Positions 35,098 to 43,918 of a stretch of DNA of 64,000 nucleotides are shown here, one piece after another; positions within the stretch are counted from its first letter, which is position 1; the number at the start of each line of letters is the position of its first letter. The notes below the pieces were generated by a model, which saw nothing but the letters and a program-made list of their open reading frames with translations, was not told the DNA's origin and did not search any database. The translations under genes and the position numbers were made by a program. Source of the DNA: an uncultured Lachnospiraceae bacterium (lineage in GTDB: Bacteria; Bacillota; Clostridia; Lachnospirales; Lachnospiraceae); the NCBI GenBank assembly GCA_947164865.1, contig CAMUYA010000018.1:1-64000 (forward strand). Reading direction: 5' to 3'.

Positions 35098-37320
35098 CTA
35101 TTTAAACCCGTTCTGCTCGGCACCGTACTGTGCCTGTTCATCGGTAAAGCCGTCCTCTTTGAGTTTATTTATCATATCTTCCTTCTTCGTGATGGTTGAT
35201 AAATAATCCTTCGCCTTTTTAACCGCCTGCTCTTTCCAGTCAGCTCCGCAGTTTTTGATCGCATATGAAGCTTCAGCATCGGTAAACTTGTCTGTATCGG
35301 TGAGCAGCTTTTTCAAGGCCGATTCGGAGTATGCCGCCTTACTCAGATATTCCTTGGCCTTTTCGAGGGCCTTCTTTTCATTCTCCGTGGGTGTAGTTGC
35401 AGCGGTATTTGTATTCGTATCGGTGTTGGTACTTGTATTTGTATTGGTATTATTGTCGGTGTTGGTACTCGTATTTGTATTGGTGTTAGTGCTTGTATTA
35501 GTGTTTGTATTGGTACTTGTGTCGGTGTTCGTGTTGGTGTTGGTATTTGTATTGGTGTTTGTGTCGGTATTCGTACTCGTATTTCCGTTGGTATTTGTAT
35601 CAGTGTTGGTATTGGAGTTATTGTTGGTATTATCCTTATTATCGGAAGATCCGGATGTGGTATCAGTGGTAGTTTTCGTATCCTCCGTATTTTCCTTCCA
35701 GCTCACCACATTATGATACAGGCGGTAAAAGCCCTTACCCATTCTCTCCGCCTGGAGCAAAATCGTAAAATGATCCATTCCGAGGGATTTAAGAGCTTCC
35801 TCCACATATCCCTTTTTGTAATCTCCCTTTCCGTATGCCGTCTCTATCTTGGAGAACAAAGCCTCGGGAACGATAGTCTGGAAATGTTGATCCCCCGCGC
35901 CTGCTGCCACCAGCTTTTTCTTGCAATCGGCATAGTATTCATCCATAGTCCAGTCGGCGTCGGTTTCCTTATAGCCAAGCTCCTTAAGAGCCGCTATGAG
36001 CGAGGAATTGTCTGTTTCGGTGGAAGTGCTGTTATTCTGCGGCTCAGCAGTCTCATCTTTTTTCGAAGTATCCGGATACAGATCGTCATACCTGAGCGGG
36101 CCTTCCGTATTACTGTCGGCAACAGTTGACGGGTCTCCCGCCTCCACTTCCGACGGGCCGGAGCTCTCTAAACCGGAATAGGCACCTCCCCCGCAGGGCG
36201 GCAGATTCACCGACAGGCTGGTCCTTATATGCGTGGACGCAAAGTCCTTATCCGACTTGTTAAAGTAATCATAGGTTGACGGCTCGGTATCGTCCCAGGT
36301 TATATCCTCGTTGTAATATCCATCCGACAGCTTTACGATGTTCCATGCGTGATCCTCCCCCGCATAGCCGGTACAGTAATAGCATGGGATCTTGAGCTGC
36401 TGAAGGATATACTGATTTGCCCTGGCGTAACCGGCACATACCGTCTTTCCGTTTACAAGCGCACTGTACGCACTCTGTCCCAAGCTCGCTCCGGCATCAT
36501 ATACCACGTTCTGTATCAGATAATCATGAACATATTTCTCTTTTTCATAATCGGATGAAAGGTCCTGAGCTCCGGCTATCACCGCCTTTGCTGCGTTTGA
36601 AAATGTCTGCTTGGCCGATGTGATATCGTTTACCAGTGTATAATACGCAAGCTGGATCTCCACTACCGACCCGGTTTTTGTGTATTTAACCTGATAGCTT
36701 GTCTCAAGATAAAAGAGCTCAGGGTGGTCGTTTACTACCGCCTCGAAGATATTTGAAAGCTGACTCGGTGTGATGGCTTTAACAGGTGCAAATGTTGAAT
36801 TATTGGCCAGTGCGTTGGCATATATCTGCCTGTAAACATCCTGCTCGTCGGCATTCAGCATCGCAAAGAAAGGATACATCAAAGTGTCAAATGTGAAACC
36901 CTCGCCTGTTTCCCCCGTTCCCAGGGTTTTCTTGAGGGATTCCGCCACCTCGTCCGTTACCTTTTCTTCCTCGCTTGTGATCGGCTCGTAACCGGTCAGT
37001 TTGCTCATTTCATCCGGAAGGTTGGTTATAATATTACCGTCGGAGGGAACTTCCACTATTTCGGGTTCCTCGTCGATCGAATCGGCGGGAACTATTATCT
37101 GCAGATCACCGTCCGGTGTCTCCACAAGATCTATCGCATCGGAAGTGTCGTCACCCGATTTATCCAGCATCTTTGCCAGTCCGCTCAGGAATTTGACCCC
37201 CTTGATGGTGTTCACCAGCGATTCGGTGAGTGCGGGATTTACCGCACAGATAAGTATGAACGCGCAGAGTGCGATTATCAGCGCTGAAATTGTATAAAAG
37301 ATTCCCTTTAAAACCTTCAT
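35098..37320 (-). CDS. Surface transglutaminase-like protein with Asn/Thr linker and Ltp repeats
   Basis: The 740-residue protein starts with a membrane anchor (about 5-25). A transglutaminase-like domain (about 200-370) has the triad C295 (TVCAGYA), H324 (DHAWNIV) and D339, so it looks catalytically complete, as a protease or cross-linker. A linker with acidic and Ser/Pro sequence leads to a second folded part, then to about 80 residues of almost pure Asn-Thr dipeptides with Ser, Asp and Gly. The C-terminus carries two Ltp-type repeats (ALEKAKEYLSKAAYSESALKK... and AVKKAKDYLSTITKKEDMINK..., ending in YGAEQNGFK). An upstream GTG at 37356 is possible, but ATG 37320 starts exactly at the anchor. 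The Ltp fold is known from host-cell-surface lipoproteins and phage superinfection exclusion. Single gene. Confidence 0.88.
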   Translation of the reverse strand: MKVLKGIFYTISALIIALCAFILICAVNPALTESLVNTIKGVKFLSGLAKMLDKSGDDTSDAIDLVETPDGDLQIIVPADSIDEEPEIVEVPSDGNIITNLPDEMSKLTGYEPITSEEEKVTDEVAESLKKTLGTGETGEGFTFDTLMYPFFAMLNADEQDVYRQIYANALANNSTFAPVKAITPSQLSNIFEAVVNDHPELFYLETSYQVKYTKTGSVVEIQLAYYTLVNDITSAKQTFSNAAKAVIAGAQDLSSDYEKEKYVHDYLIQNVVYDAGASLGQSAYSALVNGKTVCAGYARANQYILQQLKIPCYYCTGYAGEDHAWNIVKLSDGYYNEDITWDDTEPSTYDYFNKSDKDFASTHIRTSLSVNLPPCGGGAYSGLESSGPSEVEAGDPSTVADSNTEGPLRYDDLYPDTSKKDETAEPQNNSTSTETDNSSLIAALKELGYKETDADWTMDEYYADCKKKLVAAGAGDQHFQTIVPEALFSKIETAYGKGDYKKGYVEEALKSLGMDHFTILLQAERMGKGFYRLYHNVVSWKENTEDTKTTTDTTSGSSDNKDNTNNNSNTNTDTNTNGNTSTNTDTNTNTNTNTNTNTDTSTNTNTNTSTNTNTNTSTNTDNNTNTNTSTNTDTNTNTAATTPTENEKKALEKAKEYLSKAAYSESALKKLLTDTDKFTDAEASYAIKNCGADWKEQAVKKAKDYLSTITKKEDMINKLKEDGFTDEQAQYGAEQNGFK
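35405..35636 (-). repeat. Coding microsatellite for an Asn-Thr linker
   Basis: About 230 bp of AAY-ACN codon pairs encode the Asn/Thr linker of the transglutaminase-Ltp protein. Wobble bases vary between units, so it is an old or selected repeat rather than a fresh perfect expansion. Length differences between strains would be expected. Confidence 0.9.
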
Positions 37321-37441
37321 TGGATTACCGTCTTCCTGAAAATAGTTACCCCTCACCCATATAAATGCCCATATAGGTATATATCGGACATTTGACTATT
37401 ATTCTACACTAATTTCGTACATTTTTATACTGTTTTCTTTG

Positions 37442-37470
37442 TTGAAAGATTCAGTTCCAGATGTTAAAAT
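37442..37470 (+). promoter_or_regulatory. Promoter of the nitroreductase gene
   Basis: TTGAAA (37442-37447) and TAAAAT (37465-37470) are 17 bp apart, 35 bp upstream of the ATG, with GGGAGGT between. Confidence 0.75.
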
Positions 37471-37505
37471 AAATTCAGTTGTGAAAAGATCAGGGAGGTG
37501 GCAGT

Positions 37506-38039
37506 ATGGACGCAATCAGTTGTATCAAAGGACGCAGAAGTATCAGAAAATTTGAAGACAAGCCCGTTCCCCACGAAGTGCTTGAGAGCATTATATCCAC
37601 CGCTTCAATGGCTCCCAGCTGGAAGAACTCTCAGGTTTCCAGGTACATTGCCGTAGAGGGTGAGGCCAAGGCAAAGCTGGCCGGCTGCACCACCATCTGG
37701 CCGGGCAACGGAAATATCATAAACGGCGCTCCCATGGTTGTTGCACTCTGTGCAGTATCCAAGCGCAGCGGTTATGAAAAGGATGGTTCTTTTTCAACAA
37801 GTAAAGGCGATAAATGGGAAATGTTTGATGTGGGCATAGCGGCAGAAGCCTTTTGTCTCGCAGCTTACGAAGCCGGTCTCGGAACAGTTATCCTCGGGCT
37901 CTATGATGACAATGCTCCCGAGGTTTTGGGCGTTCCCGAAGGTCAGGAGCTTATAGCTCTCATTCCCATCGGATATCCGGCAGAGGCTCCCGAAGCTCCC
38001 CGCCGCAAAGAAGTATCCGATCTTCTTTCATACAGATGA
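37506..38039 (+). CDS. Nitroreductase-family flavoprotein
   Basis: The 177-residue protein belongs to the FMN-dependent nitroreductase family, which reduces nitro compounds, quinones or other electron acceptors with NAD(P)H. The N-terminal GRRSIRKFEDKPV is the FMN phosphate-binding motif, and EAGLGTVILGLY and IALIPIGYPAE are further family signatures. The length is typical for the short subgroup. The ATG follows GGGAGGT at 7 nt. It is a single gene with its own promoter and terminator. The substrate cannot be told. Confidence 0.9.
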   Translation: MDAISCIKGRRSIRKFEDKPVPHEVLESIISTASMAPSWKNSQVSRYIAVEGEAKAKLAGCTTIWPGNGNIINGAPMVVALCAVSKRSGYEKDGSFSTSKGDKWEMFDVGIAAEAFCLAAYEAGLGTVILGLYDDNAPEVLGVPEGQELIALIPIGYPAEAPEAPRRKEVSDLLSYR

Positions 38040-38042
38040 TAC

Positions 38043-38082
38043 AAAGGTTGTCAATGGAGACATTTCATTGACAGCCTTTTTT
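38043..38082 (+). terminator. Terminator between nitroreductase and pyrB
   Basis: AAAGGTTGTCAATG (38043-38056) pairs with CATTGACAGCCTTT (38066-38079), followed by T. The T run ends 2 bp before the GGAGG of pyrB, so no room remains for a pyrB promoter after it; it may act as an attenuator for pyrBI. Confidence 0.75.
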
Positions 38083-38095
38083 ATGGAGGTTAAAT

Positions 38096-39007
38096 ATGCG
38101 ACACTTAATGAGTCCTCTGGACTTTACCACGGATGAGTTGGAAAAGCTCTTCGACCTGGCAAACGAAATTGAAAAGCAGCCGGAAAAATACGCTCATATC
38201 TGCGAGGGCAAGATCCTCGCCACCTGCTTTTACGAGCCAAGCACCCGCACAAGGCTTTCCTTCGAATCGGCAATGACGCGTCTCGGCGGAAGGGTGATCG
38301 GTTTCTCTGATGCCAACTCTTCTTCCGCAGCAAAAGGTGAAAGCGTATCCGACACTATAAGGGTCATCTCCTGCTATGCGGATATATGTGCCATGCGCCA
38401 TCCCAAGGAAGGAGCTCCCATGGTAGCGGCATCAAAATCGCTTATCCCTGTTATAAATGCAGGCGACGGCGGCCATCAGCACCCCACACAGACGCTGACA
38501 GACCTTCTGACCATCAGGAGCCTGCACGGAAGCCTCGGCGGATACACCATCGGGCTCTGCGGCGATCTCAAATTCGGCCGCACGGTGCATTCTCTCATAA
38601 ATGCGCTGGTGAGATATGATGATATCAAATTTGTGTTCATATCTCCAACCGAACTGCGTGTTCCCGACTATGTCACCGACATGCTGAACGAAAAAGGGAT
38701 CGAATATGAAGAAGTGATAAAGCTTGAGGATGTGATCGGTGATCTTGACATACTCTATATGACACGCGTACAGAAGGAGCGTTTCTTCAACGAAGAAGAC
38801 TATATAAGACTCAAAGATTTCTATATACTCACACCTGAAAAACTTGCTCTGGCCAAAGAGAATATGCTTGTTCTTCACCCTCTTCCCAGAGTAAACGAAA
38901 TATCCGTTGAGGTGGATGACGATCCGAGAGCCGCTTACTTTAAGCAAGCACAGTACGGAGTATACGTAAGAATGGCTCTGATCCTTACTCTGCTCGGGCT
39001 TGCATAA
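38096..39007 (+). CDS. pyrB: Aspartate carbamoyltransferase, catalytic subunit
   Basis: PyrB condenses carbamoyl phosphate and aspartate in the second step of pyrimidine synthesis. The carbamoyl-phosphate motif STRTRLSFE and the HPTQTLTDL motif are present, and the aspartate-binding HPLPRVNEI is near the C-terminus. The 303-residue length is typical. GGAGG precedes the ATG. The regulatory subunit gene follows after 71 bp, in a spacer with a small CCGGTAAA/TTTACCGG hairpin (39031-39048). Confidence 0.97.
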   Translation: MRHLMSPLDFTTDELEKLFDLANEIEKQPEKYAHICEGKILATCFYEPSTRTRLSFESAMTRLGGRVIGFSDANSSSAAKGESVSDTIRVISCYADICAMRHPKEGAPMVAASKSLIPVINAGDGGHQHPTQTLTDLLTIRSLHGSLGGYTIGLCGDLKFGRTVHSLINALVRYDDIKFVFISPTELRVPDYVTDMLNEKGIEYEEVIKLEDVIGDLDILYMTRVQKERFFNEEDYIRLKDFYILTPEKLALAKENMLVLHPLPRVNEISVEVDDDPRAAYFKQAQYGVYVRMALILTLLGLA

Positions 39008-39078
39008 CACTTTAGGCGGCAGATGTGACAGCCGGTAAACTTTACCGGTCAAAAAGCTGAAAAACAGGAGATGATAAG

Positions 39079-39510
39079 ATGCTTAACGTTGGAAAAATAG
39101 AAGAAGGATTCGTGCTCGATCACATCAAAGCGGGAAAGAGCATGGACATATACGAGCACCTCGGGCTCGACAAAATGGACTGTACCGTTGCAATAATCAA
39201 GAATGCCCGCAGCAAAGTAATGGGCAAAAAGGATATTTTAAAAGTAGAATGTGACATAAACGAACTGGATCTGGACGTCCTTGCCTTTATCGATCACAAT
39301 ATCACCATCAATGTTATCAAAAATGGGGAAATAGTGGAAAAACGAGTGCTTGCTCTCCCTAAGGAAGTGCGGAATGTCATCCGCTGCCACAACCCCCGCT
39401 GCATCACATCCATCGAGCAGGGGCTGCCCCACATCTTCTTCCTTGCGGATGAAGAGACGGAAACATACCGCTGCAAATACTGCGAAGAAAAATACGCAGA
39501 GCGCCAGTGA
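39079..39510 (+). CDS. pyrI: Aspartate carbamoyltransferase, regulatory subunit
   Basis: PyrI binds CTP and ATP and holds the catalytic trimers together. The N-terminal allosteric domain (KIEEGFVLDHIKAGKSM) and the C-terminal zinc domain with four Cys (CHNPRC and CKYC) are both present in 143 residues. The pair implies the allosteric class B enzyme. It is preceded by CAGGAG at 8 nt. The 46-bp spacer to the convergent MATE gene has no clear terminator. Confidence 0.96.
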   Translation: MLNVGKIEEGFVLDHIKAGKSMDIYEHLGLDKMDCTVAIIKNARSKVMGKKDILKVECDINELDLDVLAFIDHNITINVIKNGEIVEKRVLALPKEVRNVIRCHNPRCITSIEQGLPHIFFLADEETETYRCKYCEEKYAERQ

Positions 39511-39556
39511 TGCGCCTGCTCCGTCCCGGACATGAATACCGGTCCCGAAAAGGCAT

Positions 39557-40894
39557 TTAAACAGCCTTTGCAGGGCCGTTTTTTTTCAGCCTTATAACAA
39601 GGCTGATTATAAGAGGGATCACCATAATGGTCCAGACAATGGGCTCTGCTATGATTATTCCCCAATATGCGAGTATCGGTGTCAGCAAAAACGCCACAGC
39701 CACTTTCCCTGCCAGCTCCAGCGCACTTGATATAACGGGAGTGATATGATCTCCCATCCCCTGTAAGGAATTTCGAAAGACCGTTACCATTGCCGCTATC
39801 GCATAAAATGATGTATCAAATCTCTGATACAGGACTGCGTTGTAGATCACTTCTTTTGTATCCACGGCCGTGATGGCTTTTATCAGGAGCGGGCAGACTG
39901 TCCAGCTTGTGATCTGCACAAGTACTATCCATATCGCATTTATGATCAGCGCTGTCCGTATCCCCTCTTTTATTCTGTCAAACCTTTTTGCACCGTAATT
40001 CTGCCCGCAAAAAGTGGCCATCGTTGTTCCGAACACGCCAAAGGGCTGCATATACAGATTGGTGAGTTTTCTGGCTCCGGTGTGAGCCACGATGATATTG
40101 GTTCCAAGCTTATTGATGGCTGTCTGCAGGGACAGGGTTCCGAAGGCCACAAGGCTGGACATAAGCCCCATAGAAAAGCCACCTGATAAAAGCTGGCCGG
40201 TATATTCCCGCGTCGGGATAAGATCCTTTGCTTTAAACCTGAAGATGGGATATCTGACAAGAGCATACACAAAGCAAAGCACTGCTGCCAGTACCTGCGA
40301 GATCACCGTAGCCAGAGCCGCTCCGGACACTCCCATGCCAAGCCTTCCGACAAACAGGATGTCCAGACCCACATTTAACACTGCCGAGAAAATAAGAAAG
40401 AAAAGCGGGGTATATGCATCTCCCACCGCCCTCAGGCTCGAAGCCAGAACATTATAAATGCAGCTGAATATCAGTCCGTAAATGACTATCGTGATATAAG
40501 AGGATGCATCCGCCCTGTGAACATCCATCACATTCAGCCACTTAAACAGCCCGTCAAGTCCCAGAAGGCTTCCCGCCGTAAGGATAAGGGATATGATGAT
40601 GCCGAATTCCAATGATAAAGCGAAATTCTTTCTCACCTTATCTTCCGACCTTTGCCCGAAAAAACGGGCCGTGAGAACGGCAAACCCGTTCGACAGCCCG
40701 AATACAAAACTGACTATAAGATCGCTGAGAGTGCTTACGCTTCCCACTGCGGCAAGCGCATCACTCCCGAGGAAGCTGCCGATTATTCTCGTGTCCGCAA
40801 GATTATAGGCCAGATTGAACAGATTGCCTATAAACACCGGCAGCGCAAACTGCATTATTACTTTTAGGATTTTTCCTTTTGTCAGATCCTTCAT
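39557..40894 (-). CDS. MATE-family multidrug efflux transporter
   Basis: The 445-residue membrane protein has about twelve helices in two related halves, as in the MATE (DinF/NorM) family. Family features include the start LPVFIGNLFNLAYNLADTRIIGSFLG, followed by DALAAVGS. MATE pumps export cationic drugs or metabolites with Na or H. The ATG lies 5 bp after the stop of the GTPase gene upstream and has no clear Shine-Dalgarno site, so it probably depends on translational coupling. Substrate unknown; a link to metal handling is suggested only by the neighbours. Confidence 0.92.
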   Translation of the reverse strand: MKDLTKGKILKVIMQFALPVFIGNLFNLAYNLADTRIIGSFLGSDALAAVGSVSTLSDLIVSFVFGLSNGFAVLTARFFGQRSEDKVRKNFALSLEFGIIISLILTAGSLLGLDGLFKWLNVMDVHRADASSYITIVIYGLIFSCIYNVLASSLRAVGDAYTPLFFLIFSAVLNVGLDILFVGRLGMGVSGAALATVISQVLAAVLCFVYALVRYPIFRFKAKDLIPTREYTGQLLSGGFSMGLMSSLVAFGTLSLQTAINKLGTNIIVAHTGARKLTNLYMQPFGVFGTTMATFCGQNYGAKRFDRIKEGIRTALIINAIWIVLVQITSWTVCPLLIKAITAVDTKEVIYNAVLYQRFDTSFYAIAAMVTVFRNSLQGMGDHITPVISSALELAGKVAVAFLLTPILAYWGIIIAEPIVWTIMVIPLIISLVIRLKKNGPAKAV

Positions 40895-40899
40895 TTATC

Positions 40900-41838
40900 T
40901 TAGTTAAAGCTGATCACCGCATTCTTGGGCTCTGTCGATTTCTCGACACTTACCGCATGAAGCACGGGGCCTTCACCCTTGTAATCCTCAAAATACTCTT
41001 TTGTGAGCGTAGCCGTCACAACCACCCACTGCTTGTCGTGAAGCGTATCGGCCGCGCTGTATTCGCATGCATAGCCCAAAAACGCCATATCTTCGGCGCA
41101 GCATGTCATAGCCATCCTTCCGGGAACAAAATACCCCTTGGGGAAGTTTTCCGGCTTCATGACCATTGTCTGCATAACAAGCGTTTTACCGAAATATCTC
41201 TCGGGATGATCCATACAGTCAAGATACCAGATACCGTAGGTCTTCTCGTCAAGAACTATCTCGGATGCGGAAAGATCGTAGGGAAGATCCTCCTCAAAGA
41301 TCTCATCTATCTCACCGTTTGCATCCTCAAAAACAACATCCGCCTGCTGGTTTACAGCCTTAATATTCCTGCGGTAGCCCGGAAGTTCCTCTCTCACGCT
41401 GTCGCAGCGGTTAAAGATAATGAGCTCGGAATTTCTGATCATCTCTGCAAGCAGGGAGCGCATATTGGTGTAATACATCGGGAAAGTCGATCCGTCTATA
41501 ATGGTTATCTGCTGTTCCAGCTTCCAGTTCCATGGGAGCTTGCAGTTCTTATAGTTCCAGATACCGTTCCACTCGATTATTATCCTGTCGGGCTTTGTAC
41601 GCCTTTCTATCCCGCCCAGAGTCGAGGCTGTGAAATCCTCCTCACTGTCTATAACGACAAGCTCTGTATTGGTCTGCTTTAAAAGCTCGGGATCATACTC
41701 TACCTCGCCCTCCTCACAGACAAGAAGAAGGGTCTTTCCCTTGATCCTGAAGTACGGCTGAGAAAGGGTAAACTGAATGAACTCCGACTTTCCGGCTTCG
41801 AGAAAGCCGTTTATAACATAAACTGACTGGTTTTTCAT
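40900..41838 (-). CDS. COG0523-like GTPase fused to a TIGR03943-type C-terminal domain
   Basis: The 312-residue protein joins two modules. Residues 1-190 resemble a CobW/COG0523 G3E GTPase: Walker A GFLEAGKS at 11-18 and NRCD in place of the NKxD guanine motif. The CxCC metal motif of true COG0523 metallochaperones is absent. Residues about 205-312 resemble the C-terminal part of TIGR03943/DUF1980 proteins, which pair with COG0701 permeases: GKTLVMQT, then YFVPGRMAMTCCAED, then WVVVTATL. The vicinal Cys pair in MTCC could bind a metal. It starts 44 bp after a standard COG0523 GTPase and ends 5 bp before a MATE pump. Role in metal transfer is inferred. Confidence 0.8.
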   Translation of the reverse strand: MKNQSVYVINGFLEAGKSEFIQFTLSQPYFRIKGKTLLLVCEEGEVEYDPELLKQTNTELVVIDSEEDFTASTLGGIERRTKPDRIIIEWNGIWNYKNCKLPWNWKLEQQITIIDGSTFPMYYTNMRSLLAEMIRNSELIIFNRCDSVREELPGYRRNIKAVNQQADVVFEDANGEIDEIFEEDLPYDLSASEIVLDEKTYGIWYLDCMDHPERYFGKTLVMQTMVMKPENFPKGYFVPGRMAMTCCAEDMAFLGYACEYSAADTLHDKQWVVVTATLTKEYFEDYKGEGPVLHAVSVEKSTEPKNAVISFN

Positions 41839-41882
41839 ATAACACCTCGTCCGTCAGCCTCTCCCCATGGGGAAATGGCGGA

Positions 41883-42947
41883 TCATGCAAATAATTCTTT
41901 GAGCTTATCTTCCTTGAGCTCTGCTCCGATCACACAGATCTTGCCTGTAACCTGGGGCTTGCCTGTGCGAACGTCGGTCTCTTCCGGAACGTAATCGTAG
42001 TAGATCCATGTTCCGTCCTCGGCAGGTACCATTCCCTTTGCACGGAGGATCTGACCGTACTCTCCGCTGTCAAGTGCCTTAAGTATCTCGCTGATCTTAC
42101 CGGAAGTATACTTCTTGGGGCTTTCCATTCCCCAGCTTGTAAATACCTCATCCGCATGATGATGGTGATGATGCTCGTGATCATGGTCATGATGGTGGTG
42201 GTGCTCGTGCTCGTCGTCATCGTCATCATCGTCATCATGATGATGTCCGCAGCTGCATACGCCGTTCTCGTCATAATGATGGTGGTGATGCTCATGCTCC
42301 GGCTCTGCCTTTGCCTTCTCCATCATTTCCGCAAGAAGATCGTCGATCTTATCGGCGCCCTCTATGGTGGCGAGAATATCTTTTCCGTCAAGTTCGGCTA
42401 TGGGTGTGGTGATGATGGTCGCCTGAGTATTGTGTTCGCGGATAAGTGCTACAGCTTCGTTAATCTTTTCCTCGGATGCCTTGTCGGTACGGCTCAATAT
42501 GATAGTTCCGGCATAAGCGATCTGATTGATGAAGAATTCGCCGAAATTCTTGATATACATCTTTGCCTTGGTGGCATCAACTACAGCCACCGCACTGTTG
42601 ATCTGCACATCGAGATCCCCTGCCGTATTCTCAATAGCCTTGAGCACATCCGAGAGCTTACCCACTCCCGAGGGCTCGATAAGGATCCTCTCAGGTGCAT
42701 AAGTACTTATCACTTCCTTGAGGGATGTTCCGAAATCACCCACAAGTGAACAGCAGATACATCCGGAATTCATCTCCTTGATCTCGATTCCCGATTCCTG
42801 TAAGAATCCACCGTCTATGCCGATCTCTCCGAATTCGTTTTCTATGAGCACAGTCTTGCTTCCGTTTAATGCGTCGGCAAGAAGCTTTTTGATAAGTGTG
42901 GTCTTTCCTGCTCCGAGAAAGCCCGATACAACGTCTATCTTCGTCAT
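41883..42947 (-). CDS. COG0523 metallochaperone GTPase with His/Asp-rich loop
   Basis: The 354-residue protein is a standard CobW-domain G3E GTPase: Walker A GFLGAGKT at 9-16, the ENEFGEIGID switch, the metal-binding CxCC motif C63-C65-C66, and SRTDK as guanine motif. Between the GTPase and the C-terminal CobW_C domain is a very His- and Asp-rich stretch (about 215-270) with runs of His and an eight-Asp run, plus a CSCGHHH site. This should hold several Zn, Ni or Co ions. The ATG at 42947 follows AGAGG and starts the family motif; an upstream start at 42998 is unlikely. With the second GTPase, the lar genes and the pump it marks a metal-handling region. Confidence 0.93.
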   Translation of the reverse strand: MTKIDVVSGFLGAGKTTLIKKLLADALNGSKTVLIENEFGEIGIDGGFLQESGIEIKEMNSGCICCSLVGDFGTSLKEVISTYAPERILIEPSGVGKLSDVLKAIENTAGDLDVQINSAVAVVDATKAKMYIKNFGEFFINQIAYAGTIILSRTDKASEEKINEAVALIREHNTQATIITTPIAELDGKDILATIEGADKIDDLLAEMMEKAKAEPEHEHHHHHYDENGVCSCGHHHDDDDDDDDEHEHHHHHDHDHEHHHHHHADEVFTSWGMESPKKYTSGKISEILKALDSGEYGQILRAKGMVPAEDGTWIYYDYVPEETDVRTGKPQVTGKICVIGAELKEDKLKELFA

Positions 42948-43077
42948 TACTCCAACCTCTTTTCGTTTTATGTTATGTAAACCGATCTGTTCGATCAAAA
43001 AACAAACCGTTACAGTTTTTCCGCACTACATTTTACCACTCTTTGGATTCTTTGTATATTAAATAAAAATAAACTTT

Positions 43078-43117
43078 CTCTATACAAAACCTTATATTTT
43101 TCCTCTATACAAGACCT
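43078..43117. repeat. 15-bp direct repeat downstream of larE
   Basis: CTCTATACAARACCT occurs at 43078-43092 and 43103-43117, 25 bp apart. The second copy contains the larE stop codon. The rest of the spacer to the next gene (42948-43077) is AT-rich, with a TAAAAT box on the minus strand that may drive the COG0523 gene. Confidence 0.6.
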
Positions 43118-43914
43118 ATGTTCATGCTTCCGGTCCTGTATCCAGCGATATCGAGAGTAACATATTTAAAGCCGTACTCTTTAAGCTTTTCGTCCACGGA
43201 GAGAGTGATCCCGGGGTCCAGAAACCTCTCAAACGCATCCTTTCCTATCTCGATCCGGGCGATATCACCGTGATATCTTACTCTCACCTGTTCAAAACCA
43301 AGTGATGACAAATACTCCTCAGCCTTTCCGACCATTCCGATCTTATCTTCCGTGAGGGTCTCACCGTATGGAAATCTGGTTGCCAGGCAAGCGAGTGACG
43401 GTTTCTTCCATGTTGGAAGACCGAACCTTTTTGACAGCTCTCTGATCTCACCTTTTGTAAGGCTGTTATTCTTAAGCGGGCTTTTTATTCCAAGTTCTGT
43501 CAATGCCCTAAGCCCCGGCCTGTAATCATTTACATCATCCGCATTGGATCCTTCCGCAAGAATGGCTGTCCCCTCACTTTTTGCCGCATCCAAAAAAGAA
43601 CTGAAAAGCGCTTTCTTGCACAGATAACAGCGGTCGGTCGGGTTTTCCTTAAATCCCGGGACGGCCATCTGATCAAAGTCAACATTTATGTGCCTGATCC
43701 CGTATTTTTCGCAGAATGCATCAGCCTCTTTGCTCTCGCTTTCAGGGAAGGATACCAGACGGCCCGTAATGGCCACCACATTTTCCCCCAGCGCTTCCCG
43801 GGCCGCCCACAGAAGAAATGTGGAGTCTACCCCTGCGGAAAAAGCTACGGCAAGTCCGCCGTAGCCTTTAAGCTCTTTTATCAGTTTTTCATATTTTGCT
43901 TCAGCAATATCCAT
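43105..43914 (-). CDS. larE: LarE, sacrificial sulfur transferase for nickel-pincer cofactor
   Basis: LarE, a PP-loop ATP-pyrophosphatase, adenylates pyridinium-3,5-biscarboxylic acid mononucleotide and converts its two carboxylates to thiocarboxylates. The PP-loop is FSAGVDSTF (about 25-33). The conserved KPSLACLATR segment places a Cys at residue 176, the position of the sacrificial Cys in the Lactobacillus plantarum enzyme, so this copy is of the Cys-consuming type rather than the Fe-S type. A second Cys pair (CYLC) lies near 96-99. It starts 4 bp after larC in the same unit. Confidence 0.94.
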   Translation of the reverse strand: MDIAEAKYEKLIKELKGYGGLAVAFSAGVDSTFLLWAAREALGENVVAITGRLVSFPESESKEADAFCEKYGIRHINVDFDQMAVPGFKENPTDRCYLCKKALFSSFLDAAKSEGTAILAEGSNADDVNDYRPGLRALTELGIKSPLKNNSLTKGEIRELSKRFGLPTWKKPSLACLATRFPYGETLTEDKIGMVGKAEEYLSSLGFEQVRVRYHGDIARIEIGKDAFERFLDPGITLSVDEKLKEYGFKYVTLDIAGYRTGSMNIGLV

Positions 43915-43918
43915 AAGC

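Noticed and set aside
35405..35636. Possible CRISPR or satellite array
   Set aside because: The repeat is in frame, codes for Asn-Thr pairs within a long gene and has no spacers.
39511..39556. Terminator between pyrI and the MATE gene
   Set aside because: GTCCCGG and CCGGTCCCG look paired at first, but they are mostly direct rather than inverted, and no clean stem with a T run forms.
42150..42300. His/Asp repeat as a mobile or variable repeat
   Set aside because: It is a coding metal-binding loop in a COG0523 GTPase, a known feature of that family; a similar loop occurs in larC.
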